A stretch of 60,219 nucleotides of DNA, taken from positions 1-60,219 of the forward strand of contig CALVTQ010000029.1 in assembly GCA_944362695.1 (NCBI GenBank), written 5' to 3'. This stretch comes from an uncultured Clostridia bacterium. GTDB taxonomy: Bacteria; Bacillota; Clostridia; Christensenellales; Aristaeellaceae. Made by a program: the position numbers and the translations under genes. Positions 9,019 to 19,357 of this stretch are shown piece by piece. The notes below the pieces were generated by a model. That model saw only the letters and a program-made list of their open reading frames with translations. It was not told the origin of the DNA and did not search any database. The first letter of the stretch is position 1. Every line of letters starts with the position of its first letter.

Positions 9019-9293
9019 AATCACAAAGGCACGCATACCATACGGCAAGAAGCGAACTTGACCGGCGGTATACCATGCTCCATGGCGCACGCTCAACGGT
9101 CTTGACCGGCAGCATTAAACCGCATATCAAATCCATCACACCACGAATCGCTTATCTATCGTAATTCGCCCACAGAATATGCCCTGACGTCAAGCATAAA
9201 CGTCAGGGCATGTTGATATATGAATGAACATAGTGCGGTCACGCAGCGTAAGTCACGCGGCCTTGGCAATGGAAGAAAACCGTACAAGCCCAT
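9019..9293. other. Non-coding stretch at the left end of the island
   Basis: No credible gene is seen. The stretch holds two copies of CTTGACCGGC (near 9057 and 9104) and a perfect 11-bp hairpin near its right end. It separates repeat copy A from the end of the MFS gene. Confidence 0.5.
9180..9210 (-). terminator. Strong hairpin, probable terminator of the island's left operon
   Basis: TGCCCTGACGT (9180–9190) and ACGTCAGGGCA (9200–9210) form a perfect 11-bp stem with a nine-base loop. The T tract on the minus strand is poor, so termination efficiency is uncertain. Confidence 0.5.
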
Positions 9294-10472
9294 TTACTCC
9301 TGCACGTACGCCGCCTTTTTCGTCATTCTTTTCTCAACAGCATACAGCAGCGCCAGCAATGCGCCTGTGAAGGCCAGCAGCCACCACGGCATCAAATTAA
9401 GGCCAAGCCGCTGAAACAAAGCGCCTGTCAGAACCGGCATCAGCATGGACCCGATCGACGATGCGGCAGCCTGCAGACCGCTTACGGCCTGACTCGCTCG
9501 CTCTCCCACCATTTGAGGGAGCTTGTGCACCAGATTCGGACTGATGGCGGCACACGCCAACCCAGTCAGGAGGACGCCGGCGCCGCACATGCCTTCATCC
9601 CTGCATATCAGAAGCAGCAAAATGCCGATCAGCATCACAACACCACTGAATTTGATCAGCGCGAAACCATCGTACTTCTTGTTGGCAGCGCCGGATATAC
9701 ATCTGCCTGCTGTGATCCCTGCAAAAAACAAGCTTGACATAAACGCGGCCTTCGCTTCGGACATCTGACACCGTTCAAGAGAAAAGGTCGTGATCCACAG
9801 ATTCATGCAGGATTCAATTGCGCAGTAGCACAGGAACAGCAGGAGCACCAGCTTCACGCCGGGATAGCCGAAAGCCTCTCTGTTTGATATGAATTTGTCC
9901 GTTCGTTCAGCTTGTTTGCCGCTTCGCTCTTCCCCCTGCTTCTCCCAACGGGATAAACCGATCCCTGCCAGGACGATCACAGCAAGCACCACGCCTGCGG
10001 CGACGCCGTATCCACCGCGCCACATCAGGCTCGTCTGTAAACTGACGGTCAGCAAAACAGGTCCGATCATCGAACCGATGCCCCAGAAACAATGCACCCA
10101 CGACAGATGCCGCGCTTCGTATTGCAGCGACATATAGGTATTCAGTGCTGCGACCAGACACCCCGCGCTAAGTCCGATCAGGAACGATGCCGCGAGGAAG
10201 ACAGCCGCACTTGAAGCCAGAGCATATCCCAGCAGACCGAGCGCGGAAATGAACAGGCTGACCAATACGGTTTTGCCCGTTCCGAGCCGATTGACGATCT
10301 GAACGCACAGCAGGCTGGAAACAATCGTGCCCCCGGCAGTGACGGAAGCCATCGTTCCCATCAGTTCAGAGGTAATGCCCAGGGCATTCTGAACAGACGG
10401 CCATGCCGCACCCAGCATCGAATTGGGCAGACCTACGGCAAAATAGGCCAGGTAAATCAGCAGCAGAATCAT
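9294..10472 (-). CDS. Major facilitator superfamily transporter
   Basis: A 392-residue protein with about twelve hydrophobic segments and a central charged loop near residues 175–195, the usual two-bundle MFS layout. NRLGTGKTVL near residue 62 fills the place of the conserved loop between helices 2 and 3. It is the last gene of a minus-strand run GH2–GH3–GH78–MFS, starting 10 bases after the GH78 stop with AAGGGG upstream of ATG 10472. The context suggests uptake or efflux of a sugar, oligosaccharide or plant glycoside handled by those enzymes; the direction and substrate are inference. Confidence 0.85.
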   Translation of the reverse strand: MILLLIYLAYFAVGLPNSMLGAAWPSVQNALGITSELMGTMASVTAGGTIVSSLLCVQIVNRLGTGKTVLVSLFISALGLLGYALASSAAVFLAASFLIGLSAGCLVAALNTYMSLQYEARHLSWVHCFWGIGSMIGPVLLTVSLQTSLMWRGGYGVAAGVVLAVIVLAGIGLSRWEKQGEERSGKQAERTDKFISNREAFGYPGVKLVLLLFLCYCAIESCMNLWITTFSLERCQMSEAKAAFMSSLFFAGITAGRCISGAANKKYDGFALIKFSGVVMLIGILLLLICRDEGMCGAGVLLTGLACAAISPNLVHKLPQMVGERASQAVSGLQAAASSIGSMLMPVLTGALFQRLGLNLMPWWLLAFTGALLALLYAVEKRMTKKAAYVQE

Positions 10473-10482
10473 ATGAGACCCC

Positions 10483-12744
10483 TTATTCTGACAGCGTCAA
10501 ATCATCCTCAAATATTTGCTCAACGCCTGTGGGTGTTCTGAATACGGCTTTCACGCCCTTCGGAAGCTGCACCTGATATTCCCAGCATCCGCCTTTGCCG
10601 CGCTGATACCGGAACTTGACTTTGCCCACGGGCGTAATGACGCATCCGGACAGATCCGGCAGGTCAAACAGACACGGAGCAATGAGCAGCTGTCCATTTT
10701 CCATTCGCACGCCTGCCATCGTGCGGCACATTTCATACAGCGGCAGCGAGCTCCATGCGTGGCACTCGCTTCTGGGATGCCCCGGCTCCTCCGGGCAGGT
10801 GGTGCTGCCACGGTCGATCAGGCCGATCCACGCATCCAGACTGCTGCGCATTTCCTCCTGCATGCCGGCCTTCTCCAGCGCGCGGAACCATTCATACGAC
10901 GCCGCAAAAGAACAGGGAGGACAGCTCATCGCCTGCCGCAGTGCTTTGCGCCCGGCGGCCTCGTCCAGCATGTAATTGAGCACCGCCCACGCCTGCGCAT
11001 GGCGGGAAAACTGCTGACATGCCGGACCCTCGCGATACATTCCCCGCTGCGCGTCATAGCACAGCTCATGCACACGTTTCAGAAACCCGATGCGCCGCTG
11101 ACGGTATTCTGCCGCTGTGCCGCAGCGCCCGGTCGTTTCATACAGGCGAGCAGCACACTCCAGCGCCCATGCATACATCAGATTGATGATGGTGCTCGGG
11201 CCGGAAAAGTATGCCGGAGAGACGCCGGAGTATTCCTGCCAATCATCCTGCCAGTCGATGAAGGCCCACGGCCCAATGTCCCCCACCAGACCGTCCGCAC
11301 CAATCTTGCTGTCGTAATACTCCAGTATGCGGTCGATGTCCGCCCGGTACTTCCTGCCCAGCGCGGCATCGCCGGTGTGGGCAACATACTCACACAGGGC
11401 AAAGGCATAATGCAGCGAAAACGTGGAGATGACCTGACAATAGGCGGACGGCGTTTTGCCCGGCAGCAATCCACTGGGCAGCTGACCGCAGTGGAAGTCC
11501 AGAAGCGCCTTCTGTGCCAGACGGACATCGCTGCTCACGGCATAGGTAAAGAGCATCTGAAGGCGTGTATCCATGATGAACTGCAGCTGCTCATAGTACG
11601 GACAGTCCATGTAGGTTTCGAGCATACAGTTTTGCAGCGTCCGCAGGCAGATGTCCCACACCTTCCCGACCCACGGTGCGCTGGAATGTATTTCCGACTC
11701 CACGATCAGCGGATACCCTGTTTTTCTGTATACCGGGTCGCCCGCCAGCTGCGGCAAGCTGCCATCCGCCGTCTGCAAAACGATATAGCGGAATGTGCGT
11801 ACCCAGAAGGGCTCGTAGCACAACGGGCTCCCGTTCAGGGTGATCCTGTCCTGCCTGCCCGCAAAGGGCTGATGGATATCATCGATCCGTTCTGTGCAGC
11901 CATCGCCGAAGCGTTCCAAATAGGTGATGATGACCTCCGCTCCCGCCGCGCCTTTCAGGTAAAACCGCGGATAGCCGTTGACGTGAACGCCTGCATCCAG
12001 AAGGATGCAGCTCTCCTGCCGGATCACTTCGGCAAAGCAGTTCTCCGCCTCATCCAGCAGAGGGATCTCACGGGGCATCACCTGTACGCGCGGGATCAGC
12101 CCCAAGCTCTTAAACAGGTTGGAGGGCATGACCGGCCCAAAGACATACGCCTCGCGCCATGCAGAGGCATCGAACCCATCCGTCTTCCAGCCGGAGGGAG
12201 AACGGGAAAAGTCGATCATTTCCTCCGTTGCCCCGAGGTACACAGTATGCTCCGAGGAGCGCAGGAAATGGGTGTGATCCAGCCAGACCCGCCAGACCGC
12301 CTTGCCCGTGGAGATCGTATCCACGATGCCGCCGCCCGGGCCGAGCACATCCCCGCAGATTGCCAGCGCATGACTGTTGCCTGCGCCGGCAACGCCATAG
12401 ATCGCAGCGCGTTTGTCCGTCTGGTCGCGGGCCATGTCCGGCTCCTGATAGAGCACCTGAACGGCAAACACATTTCGCCCCGCCCGCAGGTAGTCCGTCA
12501 GTTCGACGATTTCATAGTATTGGCGGTTCATGTCGCCCTTGCAGGGCCCTGACAGAACAGGCGTCCCATTCACCCACAGCCGGTAGCGCGATACCGCCGT
12601 GATGGCTGCCGTCAGCCGCGCACCGAAAGGCAGCTCCTTTTCACAGCGAAAATAGGCAAACCTGCCGCCCAGATCGCCGTGGACGATTCTCTTTTCCAGC
12701 AGTTCCTCTCTGGGCAAACGCAGCCATTGAATGTCCTTCCACAT
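10483..12744 (-). CDS. GH78-type alpha-L-rhamnosidase
   Basis: A 753-residue protein without a signal peptide. An N-terminal beta domain (VSRYRLWVNGTPVLSGP near residue 50) is followed by an (alpha/alpha)6-barrel. Residues MDCPYYEQLQFIMDTR near 365 match the Asp/Glu-containing motif of GH78, and the C-terminus carries the usual small beta domain. GH78 enzymes remove terminal alpha-L-rhamnose from pectin side chains or flavonoid glycosides. The open frame continues 20 codons upstream, but that part would overlap the GH3 gene. ATG 12744 has a purine-rich GAGGGATGGGA site and leaves a 31-base gap. Confidence 0.82.
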   Translation of the reverse strand: MWKDIQWLRLPREELLEKRIVHGDLGGRFAYFRCEKELPFGARLTAAITAVSRYRLWVNGTPVLSGPCKGDMNRQYYEIVELTDYLRAGRNVFAVQVLYQEPDMARDQTDKRAAIYGVAGAGNSHALAICGDVLGPGGGIVDTISTGKAVWRVWLDHTHFLRSSEHTVYLGATEEMIDFSRSPSGWKTDGFDASAWREAYVFGPVMPSNLFKSLGLIPRVQVMPREIPLLDEAENCFAEVIRQESCILLDAGVHVNGYPRFYLKGAAGAEVIITYLERFGDGCTERIDDIHQPFAGRQDRITLNGSPLCYEPFWVRTFRYIVLQTADGSLPQLAGDPVYRKTGYPLIVESEIHSSAPWVGKVWDICLRTLQNCMLETYMDCPYYEQLQFIMDTRLQMLFTYAVSSDVRLAQKALLDFHCGQLPSGLLPGKTPSAYCQVISTFSLHYAFALCEYVAHTGDAALGRKYRADIDRILEYYDSKIGADGLVGDIGPWAFIDWQDDWQEYSGVSPAYFSGPSTIINLMYAWALECAARLYETTGRCGTAAEYRQRRIGFLKRVHELCYDAQRGMYREGPACQQFSRHAQAWAVLNYMLDEAAGRKALRQAMSCPPCSFAASYEWFRALEKAGMQEEMRSSLDAWIGLIDRGSTTCPEEPGHPRSECHAWSSLPLYEMCRTMAGVRMENGQLLIAPCLFDLPDLSGCVITPVGKVKFRYQRGKGGCWEYQVQLPKGVKAVFRTPTGVEQIFEDDLTLSE

Positions 12745-12775
12745 GTTGTATTCCCATCCCTCATTCGCTGAATGT

Positions 12776-15181
12776 TCAGTCCTGTGCCAGCGCCGCCTTT
12801 GCAAAGAAGCAGCGCGTTCTTCCTTCGATCAACGCCGTTTCGCTGATTCGGAAAGCGCCCTCCAGCCGGATATCTTCGGAGGATGCGCCGATCCGCACAC
12901 TAATCTCGCCGCGTTCCGCCTGCCACTGCATATCGCGATTCAGATATGCCATTCGGTCGGGCCGGAAGGTGAAATGTACTCGTTTTTTCTCTCCCGGCAT
13001 GAGTTCGACACGGCAAAAGCCGGCCAGTTCCTGTACCGGCCGCACCATCGCAGCATGTTCATCCCGCAGATACATCTGCACGACTTCCGTACCGCGGCGT
13101 CTGCCGGTATTGGTGATGATGCAGGACACCGTGATCTCCTCCTGCGCCGCAGCCTGCTCCTTGCTGATGGCCAGATCGCTGTATGAGAAGCTGGTGTAGC
13201 TTCCGCCCTGTCCAAAGCAGTAACGAGGCCGATGCGGCATGTCCACATATTCCTGAAAACCGATGCTTTCCCCTTGATGCCAGGATGCCCCGTTGGGATG
13301 GTTATAGTACACCGGGATCTGGCCCGCACAGCGCGCCGTCGTAACCGGCATGCGTCCGCTGGGCTCTGCCGCACCGGTCAGCACCTGCGCGATGGCCTCT
13401 GCGCCCATCTCCGAGGGATTCCATGCTTCAAGGATCGCATCGAGACATTCATCAGCCGCATCGCTGGATATGGGACGGCCGCCGAAATGGATGCCGATCA
13501 TCGGCTTGCCGAGCTTTGCTGCCGCGCGGATGAAAGCATCCTGACAGGGCGGCAGATTGATATCCACCGCATCCACGCCCTCTCCCATGGTTGCCACGGA
13601 GCCGGAGCCATGTTTGCCCCCTAATGTCAGCAGCAGGATATCGGCATCCGCGCACGCCTGCAAGGCCTGTGCAAAATGGGTTTCATCCGCTCCGGCAATG
13701 GGATAGCCATAGGCATGGACGATCTGCGTATCGGGCATCACATCCCGAAGCTTTGCCAGCAGGCTGGGACAATCCGGCTTGATCTTGCGCAGCACCTGAG
13801 CAAATTCTTCGGTCTCATCGCTCTGCACCTGTGTGCCCGGCACGGTAAGCATTGGTTTTCTCTCGCTGTTGACCGCATCCACACCCGCCAGGCTGTTCAT
13901 CGCAGCATGGATCGCCTCCACCATGGACAAATGGGTATATCCGCCGAAGAAGTGCCGGGCGTTATCCGCGTGGGGACCGACAACCGCAATCTTCCGAATC
14001 GGACGATCCAGAGGCAGCACCTGATTTTCATTTTTCAGCAGCACCAGCGATTCCAATGCGCTTTGCAGGCTCAACGCCTGATCCTGCGCATGATGGACCA
14101 TCTGTTCCAGCTCTTCGCCGTCCAGCGCATACGGGTGTTCAAACAAGCCCATTCGGAATTTTGCCCGCAGCACCCGGCGAACCGCCTGATTAAGCAGCGC
14201 GATATCCACCGTCCCATCGGCAAACCAGCGTTTCATCTCCTCATTGAAGCATACCGTGTTGGGCAGCTCGACGTCCATACCGGCCTCAAGACAGGCAAGG
14301 CCGGCCTCCGCCTCGCTTTCATACAGCTTCTGCGTATGGTGCACATTGCTGACCGCGCTGTAATCCGCTGCGCAAACGCCGTCGAAGCCCATCTGATTCC
14401 GCAGTACGTCTGTAAGCAGCTTGCGGGAGGCAGAGACAGGCTCGCCGCCGATGCTGCAATAGCAGGGCATTATGCCCCGAAGGTCAGCCTGTGAAATAGC
14501 GGCCTGAAAAGGCATCCCATATATCTCCAGCAGCAGACGGTCCGGGATGTCCGAAACCGTACCATGAATACCGCCCTCGGATTGATGAAAGCCCATGTAA
14601 TGCTTGGCAACGGACTCCGCGCGCCTGTCCCCCTCGCCTTGCTTCTGAATACCGCGGGTATAGGCTGTTCCCATAGCGGCCGCGAGCGTCGGATCTTCGC
14701 CGTAGGTCTCGCCCTCACGGCCCATGCGCGGCTCGCGGTTGATATCCAGCACCGGGGCCAGAATTTGCGTGATGCCCAGCGCCCGTTCCTGACGGCTGAC
14801 CGTTTCCCCGATCTTTTCTTCCAGCGCCGGGTCAAAGGATGCGCCGCGGGCAATCCCCGCCGGGAAGCTCGTGGTATCCTGCACCAGCGCGCCGCACAGA
14901 CCTTCCATGTGGAAGACCGCCGGAATACCGAAGCGGCTGCTGCGGATCACCGTCTCCTGAATTTTGCGCTGGATCGCCGCCGCCTCCGCCAAAGAGCCGG
15001 CCTGTCTGAATTCCAGCGTGCTGACTTGACCGATGCCGTATCGCACATCCTTTTCAAGATCACCATGGGCATGGAAATGGCATTGCAGCTGTGCCAGCTT
15101 CTCCTCCAGAGTCATTTGAGCCAGCAAGTCCTCCGCCCGCTCATCCGCAGGCAGCGTCGGGTCAAGATAACGCTTACTCAT
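12776..15181 (-). CDS. GH3 family beta-glycosidase
   Basis: An 801-residue cytoplasmic enzyme with all three domains of multi-domain GH3 proteins: TIM barrel (about 1–340), alpha/beta sandwich (about 380–600) and a C-terminal fibronectin III-like domain (about 690–770, with RRGTEVVQMYLRDE). The nucleophile Asp is probably D273 in GVCAADYSAV. KHYMGF matches the KH substrate-binding motif. Likely activity is beta-glucosidase or beta-xylosidase. ATG 15181 overlaps the end of the upstream GH2 gene in ATGAGTAA and uses the GAGGAGGAG inside it, so the two are translationally coupled. Confidence 0.88.
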   Translation of the reverse strand: MSKRYLDPTLPADERAEDLLAQMTLEEKLAQLQCHFHAHGDLEKDVRYGIGQVSTLEFRQAGSLAEAAAIQRKIQETVIRSSRFGIPAVFHMEGLCGALVQDTTSFPAGIARGASFDPALEEKIGETVSRQERALGITQILAPVLDINREPRMGREGETYGEDPTLAAAMGTAYTRGIQKQGEGDRRAESVAKHYMGFHQSEGGIHGTVSDIPDRLLLEIYGMPFQAAISQADLRGIMPCYCSIGGEPVSASRKLLTDVLRNQMGFDGVCAADYSAVSNVHHTQKLYESEAEAGLACLEAGMDVELPNTVCFNEEMKRWFADGTVDIALLNQAVRRVLRAKFRMGLFEHPYALDGEELEQMVHHAQDQALSLQSALESLVLLKNENQVLPLDRPIRKIAVVGPHADNARHFFGGYTHLSMVEAIHAAMNSLAGVDAVNSERKPMLTVPGTQVQSDETEEFAQVLRKIKPDCPSLLAKLRDVMPDTQIVHAYGYPIAGADETHFAQALQACADADILLLTLGGKHGSGSVATMGEGVDAVDINLPPCQDAFIRAAAKLGKPMIGIHFGGRPISSDAADECLDAILEAWNPSEMGAEAIAQVLTGAAEPSGRMPVTTARCAGQIPVYYNHPNGASWHQGESIGFQEYVDMPHRPRYCFGQGGSYTSFSYSDLAISKEQAAAQEEITVSCIITNTGRRRGTEVVQMYLRDEHAAMVRPVQELAGFCRVELMPGEKKRVHFTFRPDRMAYLNRDMQWQAERGEISVRIGASSEDIRLEGAFRISETALIEGRTRCFFAKAALAQD

Positions 15182-17605
15182 GCTTCTCCTCCTCAACCGG
15201 AATCACCATCGTCACAGGATCAAGACCGTCACAGGAAAGCGTGACGCGCAGCTCGCCTCCCGTCACACCGCTTCGGATAACGGCCTGCAGCCTGCCCTGA
15301 TATGTCAAGTGATGTGTATTGTTGAATTTCTCTGCATTGATATGATTTGCGCTTCCAAAGCCTGCCAGAGTGCCGGCTCCGCTGACTTCAATGTTCACTT
15401 GCCGCTCCGGCCACGTCTTCACGATGCCTTCTGTATCTGCAACGGCAATGTCGATGAAGCAGAAATCCTCGCCATTGGCCGCCAGACTGCTGCGATCCGC
15501 CCGGACATGCAAGCAGGTTTCGGGGGCAGCCGACCGCAGGGAATTCCGATATACCTCATGCCCCTGCTCGTCATAGCCAACCGCCACGACCTCCCCGGCC
15601 TCGTATGTACAGGGAAACTTCGCAAAATAGTCGCAAACCGCCTGTCTGCCCACGGAACGCCCATTCACAAACACCTCTGCCTCTGCTGCGTCTGTGTAGA
15701 CGTCCACATACGTGGGTTCCCCCTCGCAGCCTTCAAAACTCCAGCTGTCAACGGTGTCCGTCCACAGGTAAGAGTTGTAGGTGGGGATCACGCCCCGGTG
15801 GATGGGCACCTGCGCAGCCAGCCACAAGCCCTTTGGCCCCATGCCAGCTCATACCGGTGGATGGCAGCCAGCGGCCGTCCCAGCAGGTCGATCACACCGC
15901 CGTGGTTCAGAAGCCACGGATAATCCTTGCCCCGCAGGTTCCTTGGACGGCCATCTTCCGGCGGCTCGCCGTAGCTTTCGTTGCAGGTGTTGCACTCGCC
16001 AAGATGATCCTGCAGCGTCCAGATGAAATCACCGATCAGGTAAGGATGCTCGCCGGCGAAACGCATGGTATCCACAATGCGGTCGCCCCGCGTCTCTGTG
16101 CCCAGCAAGACGCGTTCAGGATGCAGCGCATGCAGCACTTCATACTTATCCTCATAATAGTTGTATCCGGCTACATCCAGAAGCGGATACAGATTCCGTG
16201 TGGCTTCTTCATCCATTCGGATATACGTAGGCGGGTAGGGCTCGTTCTTCTCGCTGTCCGGGATATTGGCAGCCGCGCCCATAAACACACCCATATAGTG
16301 TTTCCAGTCCGCCCGGCGGTTTTCATCGCTCTGCGCCATCCATTCATCCTCATCCACAGTCAGATAGGGCGTGCCGTCCAGATATTCCCTCAACCAATGA
16401 ACGCTCGGGCAGAATGTGATCAGCCGCGTGCGATCCATTTCCCGGATGGTTTCAATGATGCTCCTGCCGATGCGGACGCCCTTTACGCCGCCCGCCTCCG
16501 GGATCTCATTGCCGATGGAATACAGGATCACACTGGGATGATTGTATGCATCATGCACCATCAGGCGCGTATCATCCACGTAACACTCCATGAATCGCTT
16601 GAGATACGGGTTGAGCACCTTGGGACGGTACCAGCTGTCAAAGGCTTCATCCATCACATACAGGCCCACCTGATCGCAAGCCCGAAGAAGGCTCCTGCTG
16701 GCGGGATGATGCGCAATACGGATCGCATTGAAGCCCGCGCGCTTGATGTTCTGCGCCCGGCGCAATTCTGTCACATCATTGTTGATTACGCCGATCACGC
16801 CATTGTCTGCGTGGATACATCCCCCGCGCAGGAAGGTTGGGACGCCGTTGATCAGCAAGCCCTTTTCCGGCGTCACCGCCAACGTGCGGATGCCGAAGGC
16901 TTCCTCTGCCTCATCATGCGCAATGCCATTTTTCAGCAGCGTGATTCGCGCCCGGTACAGGTGGGGTGTTTCTGCGCTCCACAGTCTGGCGTCGGGAATC
17001 AAAACATCAAACGGCGGCAATCCGCCGGTGACGGCAACCGTCCTTTCTCCGTCCAGTATCTCCACCCGTACACAGTCGCCGCCGGTATGATCCACGTCAA
17101 TGCGAACCCGCGCAGGATTGATGGATTGCGTCGTGATCTTCACCCCAAAGAGACGGATGTGCGCCCGATTCGCAACATAAAGATTGACGGGCCGCTGGAT
17201 GCCTCCGCCCGTATACCAGCGGTTATGCCCCTCACGCGGGACATCCGCCGTTACGGTGAGAACATTCTCCTGTCCATAGCAGAGAAGACCGGTCAGGTCG
17301 ATGATGACCGGCGTGTATCCATAGGGATGATCCGCAACGATCTTTCCGTTCAGCGCAGCCTTTGTATTGCAGTACACGCCTTCAAGCTCGACCAGCACCT
17401 CTTTTTCGCGCCATTCCTCCGGCGCGGTGAAGCGCTTGGTATAGATGTATGTTTCGCCCAGGAAACCGGCGGAAAGAAAATAATTGCGGATCTTCGGATC
17501 ACGCTCTGTGTTGATCATGCCGTCATGCGGCAAATTCACCATCATCCTGCGCCCCGATTGAACCGCTTCAAATTGCCATGATCTGTTCCAGTTTTGCGCT
17601 TTCAC
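15174..17605 (-). pseudogene. GH2 family glycosidase, broken by a single-base frameshift
   Basis: Two adjacent frames make one GH2 enzyme. The 5' frame (GTG 17605 to 15788) carries the sugar-binding domain, the TIM barrel with acid/base YSIGNEIPE and nucleophile LLGTETRGD. The 3' frame (about 15842 to 15174) carries C-terminal beta domains (YVDVYTDAAEAEVFVNGRSVG). They meet at a run of four C on the plus strand (15837–15840); a fifth base would restore WGPKGLW across the junction. The start GTG has AGGAGG about ten bases upstream. The upstream frame alone ends with an unrelated tail. This could be a real loss, a sequencing or assembly error, or less likely programmed frameshifting. Both halves look otherwise intact, which favours a recent event or an error. 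Confidence 0.8.
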
Positions 17606-17638
17606 GAGGATCAGCCTCCTGCCCGATTTTATGCTTTC

Positions 17639-17644
17639 ATTATA
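17639..17644 (-). promoter_or_regulatory. Candidate -10 element of the GH2-GH3-GH78-MFS operon
   Basis: TATAAT on the minus strand 34 bases before GTG 17605, with no good -35 at 16–18 bases. This would suit a promoter that needs an activator such as the neighbouring AraC protein. Confidence 0.4.
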
Positions 17645-17751
17645 CAAAAAGCCGCATTTGAATAACAGGAACAAATTAGCCAACACGCTTTGATTTTCAT
17701 ACAATTAAAGCCGATGCCCGAATTGATGGACATCGGCCTTGATTGTATCCG

Positions 17752-17976
17752 TCACACAATAAATTTTGCGATTCTCTCATAATCCTCTTTACAGGAACAT
17801 TCCAGCCCGCACGCATCGGCGTTCGCGCTGTTTACAAGGGAGAAAAACACATATTGGGACAGCACGCTTTTCAGGTTGATATGATCCGTTGCCGTGTGGA
17901 AGTATACGCCTCCTTTGCAGTCAGCGATCGCTTTCATCAGCGCAGACAGATCAGCGCCCGGCTTTATTTTCTGCAT
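17752..17976 (-). CDS. Small HPr-like protein linked to the AraC gene
   Basis: A 74-residue protein. The middle, TDHINLKSVLSQYVFFSLVNS, has the spacing of the D-A-K-S-I/L...S segment of HPr-fold proteins, and the end (KEDYERIAKFIV) fits a final helix. No clear regulatory serine or active-site His-15 context is seen, so if it is HPr-like it is a divergent form, as are many found in Clostridia. ATG 17976 has AAGGAGGG seven bases upstream and overlaps the end of the AraC gene by 26 bases, so the two are co-expressed. It may be a signalling or dosage partner of that regulator; this is inference. Confidence 0.55.
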   Translation of the reverse strand: MQKIKPGADLSALMKAIADCKGGVYFHTATDHINLKSVLSQYVFFSLVNSANADACGLECSCKEDYERIAKFIV

Positions 17977-19261
17977 CGTCACCCTCCTTTTCTGCATTGT
18001 GTTCATACGCCCTGAGCTGTTTACGGTATGCAGTCGGCGTCATACCGACTTTTTCGCAAAACACCTTGCCGAAGTAGTTCCGGCTGTTGAACTGCAGCGT
18101 TTCGCTGATTTCATCCACGGACTTGGTCGTCGTCACCAGCCATATCTTCGCCAGGTCAATCCGCTCATTTTTAATAAAATCAAGCAGCTTAACCCCCATC
18201 TCCCGGTAGAACCTTTTTGACAGATAATAATCCGTATAGCCGACATTATCTGCAATCTGCTTCAGATCCAACGGCTTGAGCAGGTTGCGTTTGATGTAGT
18301 CACAGCATTGTTGGATCGGTTTGGAAATATCCCGCCTCTTCTTGAGCTCATGCACCCGCTTGATATAGTCCTCCATCATGCGGCGGTTGACCGTCAGCAG
18401 CTCGGTCATCGTCAATGTCCGCTCAATCCGATCACAGTGTTCCGATTCCAGCACAAAGGCAGACTGCTGGGGCATGCCGCCGTCAATCGCTGCACGGGTG
18501 CATTGTCCGCAGAAGATGATGAGCGAGTTCTTCAGCCGCCGGAACTGTCCATCCGCGGGGAATTGGGCCGGCAGATCAAGCCCATTGAGCTGATCCAGCA
18601 CATTCCTGTATTCCAGATTCCCCTCGCGAATCATCTGCAGGATTGTCCCTTCCGTCATGTGGATCCGTTCCACATTGGTCTGATCCCAGCTGCCATCGGT
18701 CTGTTCCGCATCGGCGAAGTTGCGGTATACATTTCGCCCGTCCTCGATCACCGTCTGGAACTGGAATTCCTGGCGCTGGATCTCCTCCTGAAAGAGCGTA
18801 TAATGCATCATCTGCACATATTGGCCGAAGTTGGCCATGGACAGCACCGGGACTTTCTTCATTTTTTCCAGCAGGAGATTGCGGGCAGACTGGGAGAGGT
18901 TCAGGCGGTGAAGGGAATTTTCGATCGACCGGAGCGATGTAGCGCTGTTGAAGATCGGCCCCAGCACGATCAGCAGTTCCGGCGCGTCATGGTTCCACAG
19001 GAACTCCGCTGCCCAGATCAGGCCCACAGAATCGCTGAGGATGACAGGACGGTCTCGCCTCACATGATCGCTTATCGCATAATCCATGCACCCGCTGGAT
19101 CGCAGGAAAAGCAGGAATTCCTGTTCATCCGGGCTGGTGGAATAGAACAGCCGCTCCGCATCGACCGAGAAACACCAGCATCCCAGTCCACAAGCGCTGT
19201 GCACCATGCCGGAAAGCACCCGACTGCGTACATACACATTGGTCATCAGCTCATTTTCCAT
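17951..19261 (-). CDS. AraC family transcriptional regulator
   Basis: A 436-residue protein. The last 100 residues form the paired helix-turn-helix of AraC/XylS (DLKQIADNVGYTDYYLSKRFYREMG and the ending RNYFGKVFCEKVGMTPTAYRKQ). The first 300 residues form an unassigned sensing region with several cysteines near the N-terminus (ACGLGCWCF). The start is ATG 19261 with AGGTGAT upstream. It lies between the glycosidase operon and the ABC transporter operon, all on the same strand, and probably controls one or both, as AraC genes next to large CUT1 binding proteins usually do. Confidence 0.88.
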   Translation of the reverse strand: MENELMTNVYVRSRVLSGMVHSACGLGCWCFSVDAERLFYSTSPDEQEFLLFLRSSGCMDYAISDHVRRDRPVILSDSVGLIWAAEFLWNHDAPELLIVLGPIFNSATSLRSIENSLHRLNLSQSARNLLLEKMKKVPVLSMANFGQYVQMMHYTLFQEEIQRQEFQFQTVIEDGRNVYRNFADAEQTDGSWDQTNVERIHMTEGTILQMIREGNLEYRNVLDQLNGLDLPAQFPADGQFRRLKNSLIIFCGQCTRAAIDGGMPQQSAFVLESEHCDRIERTLTMTELLTVNRRMMEDYIKRVHELKKRRDISKPIQQCCDYIKRNLLKPLDLKQIADNVGYTDYYLSKRFYREMGVKLLDFIKNERIDLAKIWLVTTTKSVDEISETLQFNSRNYFGKVFCEKVGMTPTAYRKQLRAYEHNAEKEGDDAENKAGR

Positions 19262-19357
19262 ACGATCACCTGCCTGATTTATTCAGAGGGATGAGCTGAC
19301 TGCGGCGAGCCCATCCCTCCGATTTATTATAGCACAATCATCTTGATGCAGAAAGGG

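Noticed and set aside
8881-9096. Short minus-strand frames with similar sequence at 8881–9096 and 27977–28201
   Set aside because: The likeness comes from the DNA repeat, which is a terminator plus promoter region; start sites and codon pattern are poor.
9046-9110. Repeated CTTGACCGGC near the left island end as an attachment site
   Set aside because: Only two ten-base copies are visible, close together, with no integrase gene in the window and no matching copy at the right end.
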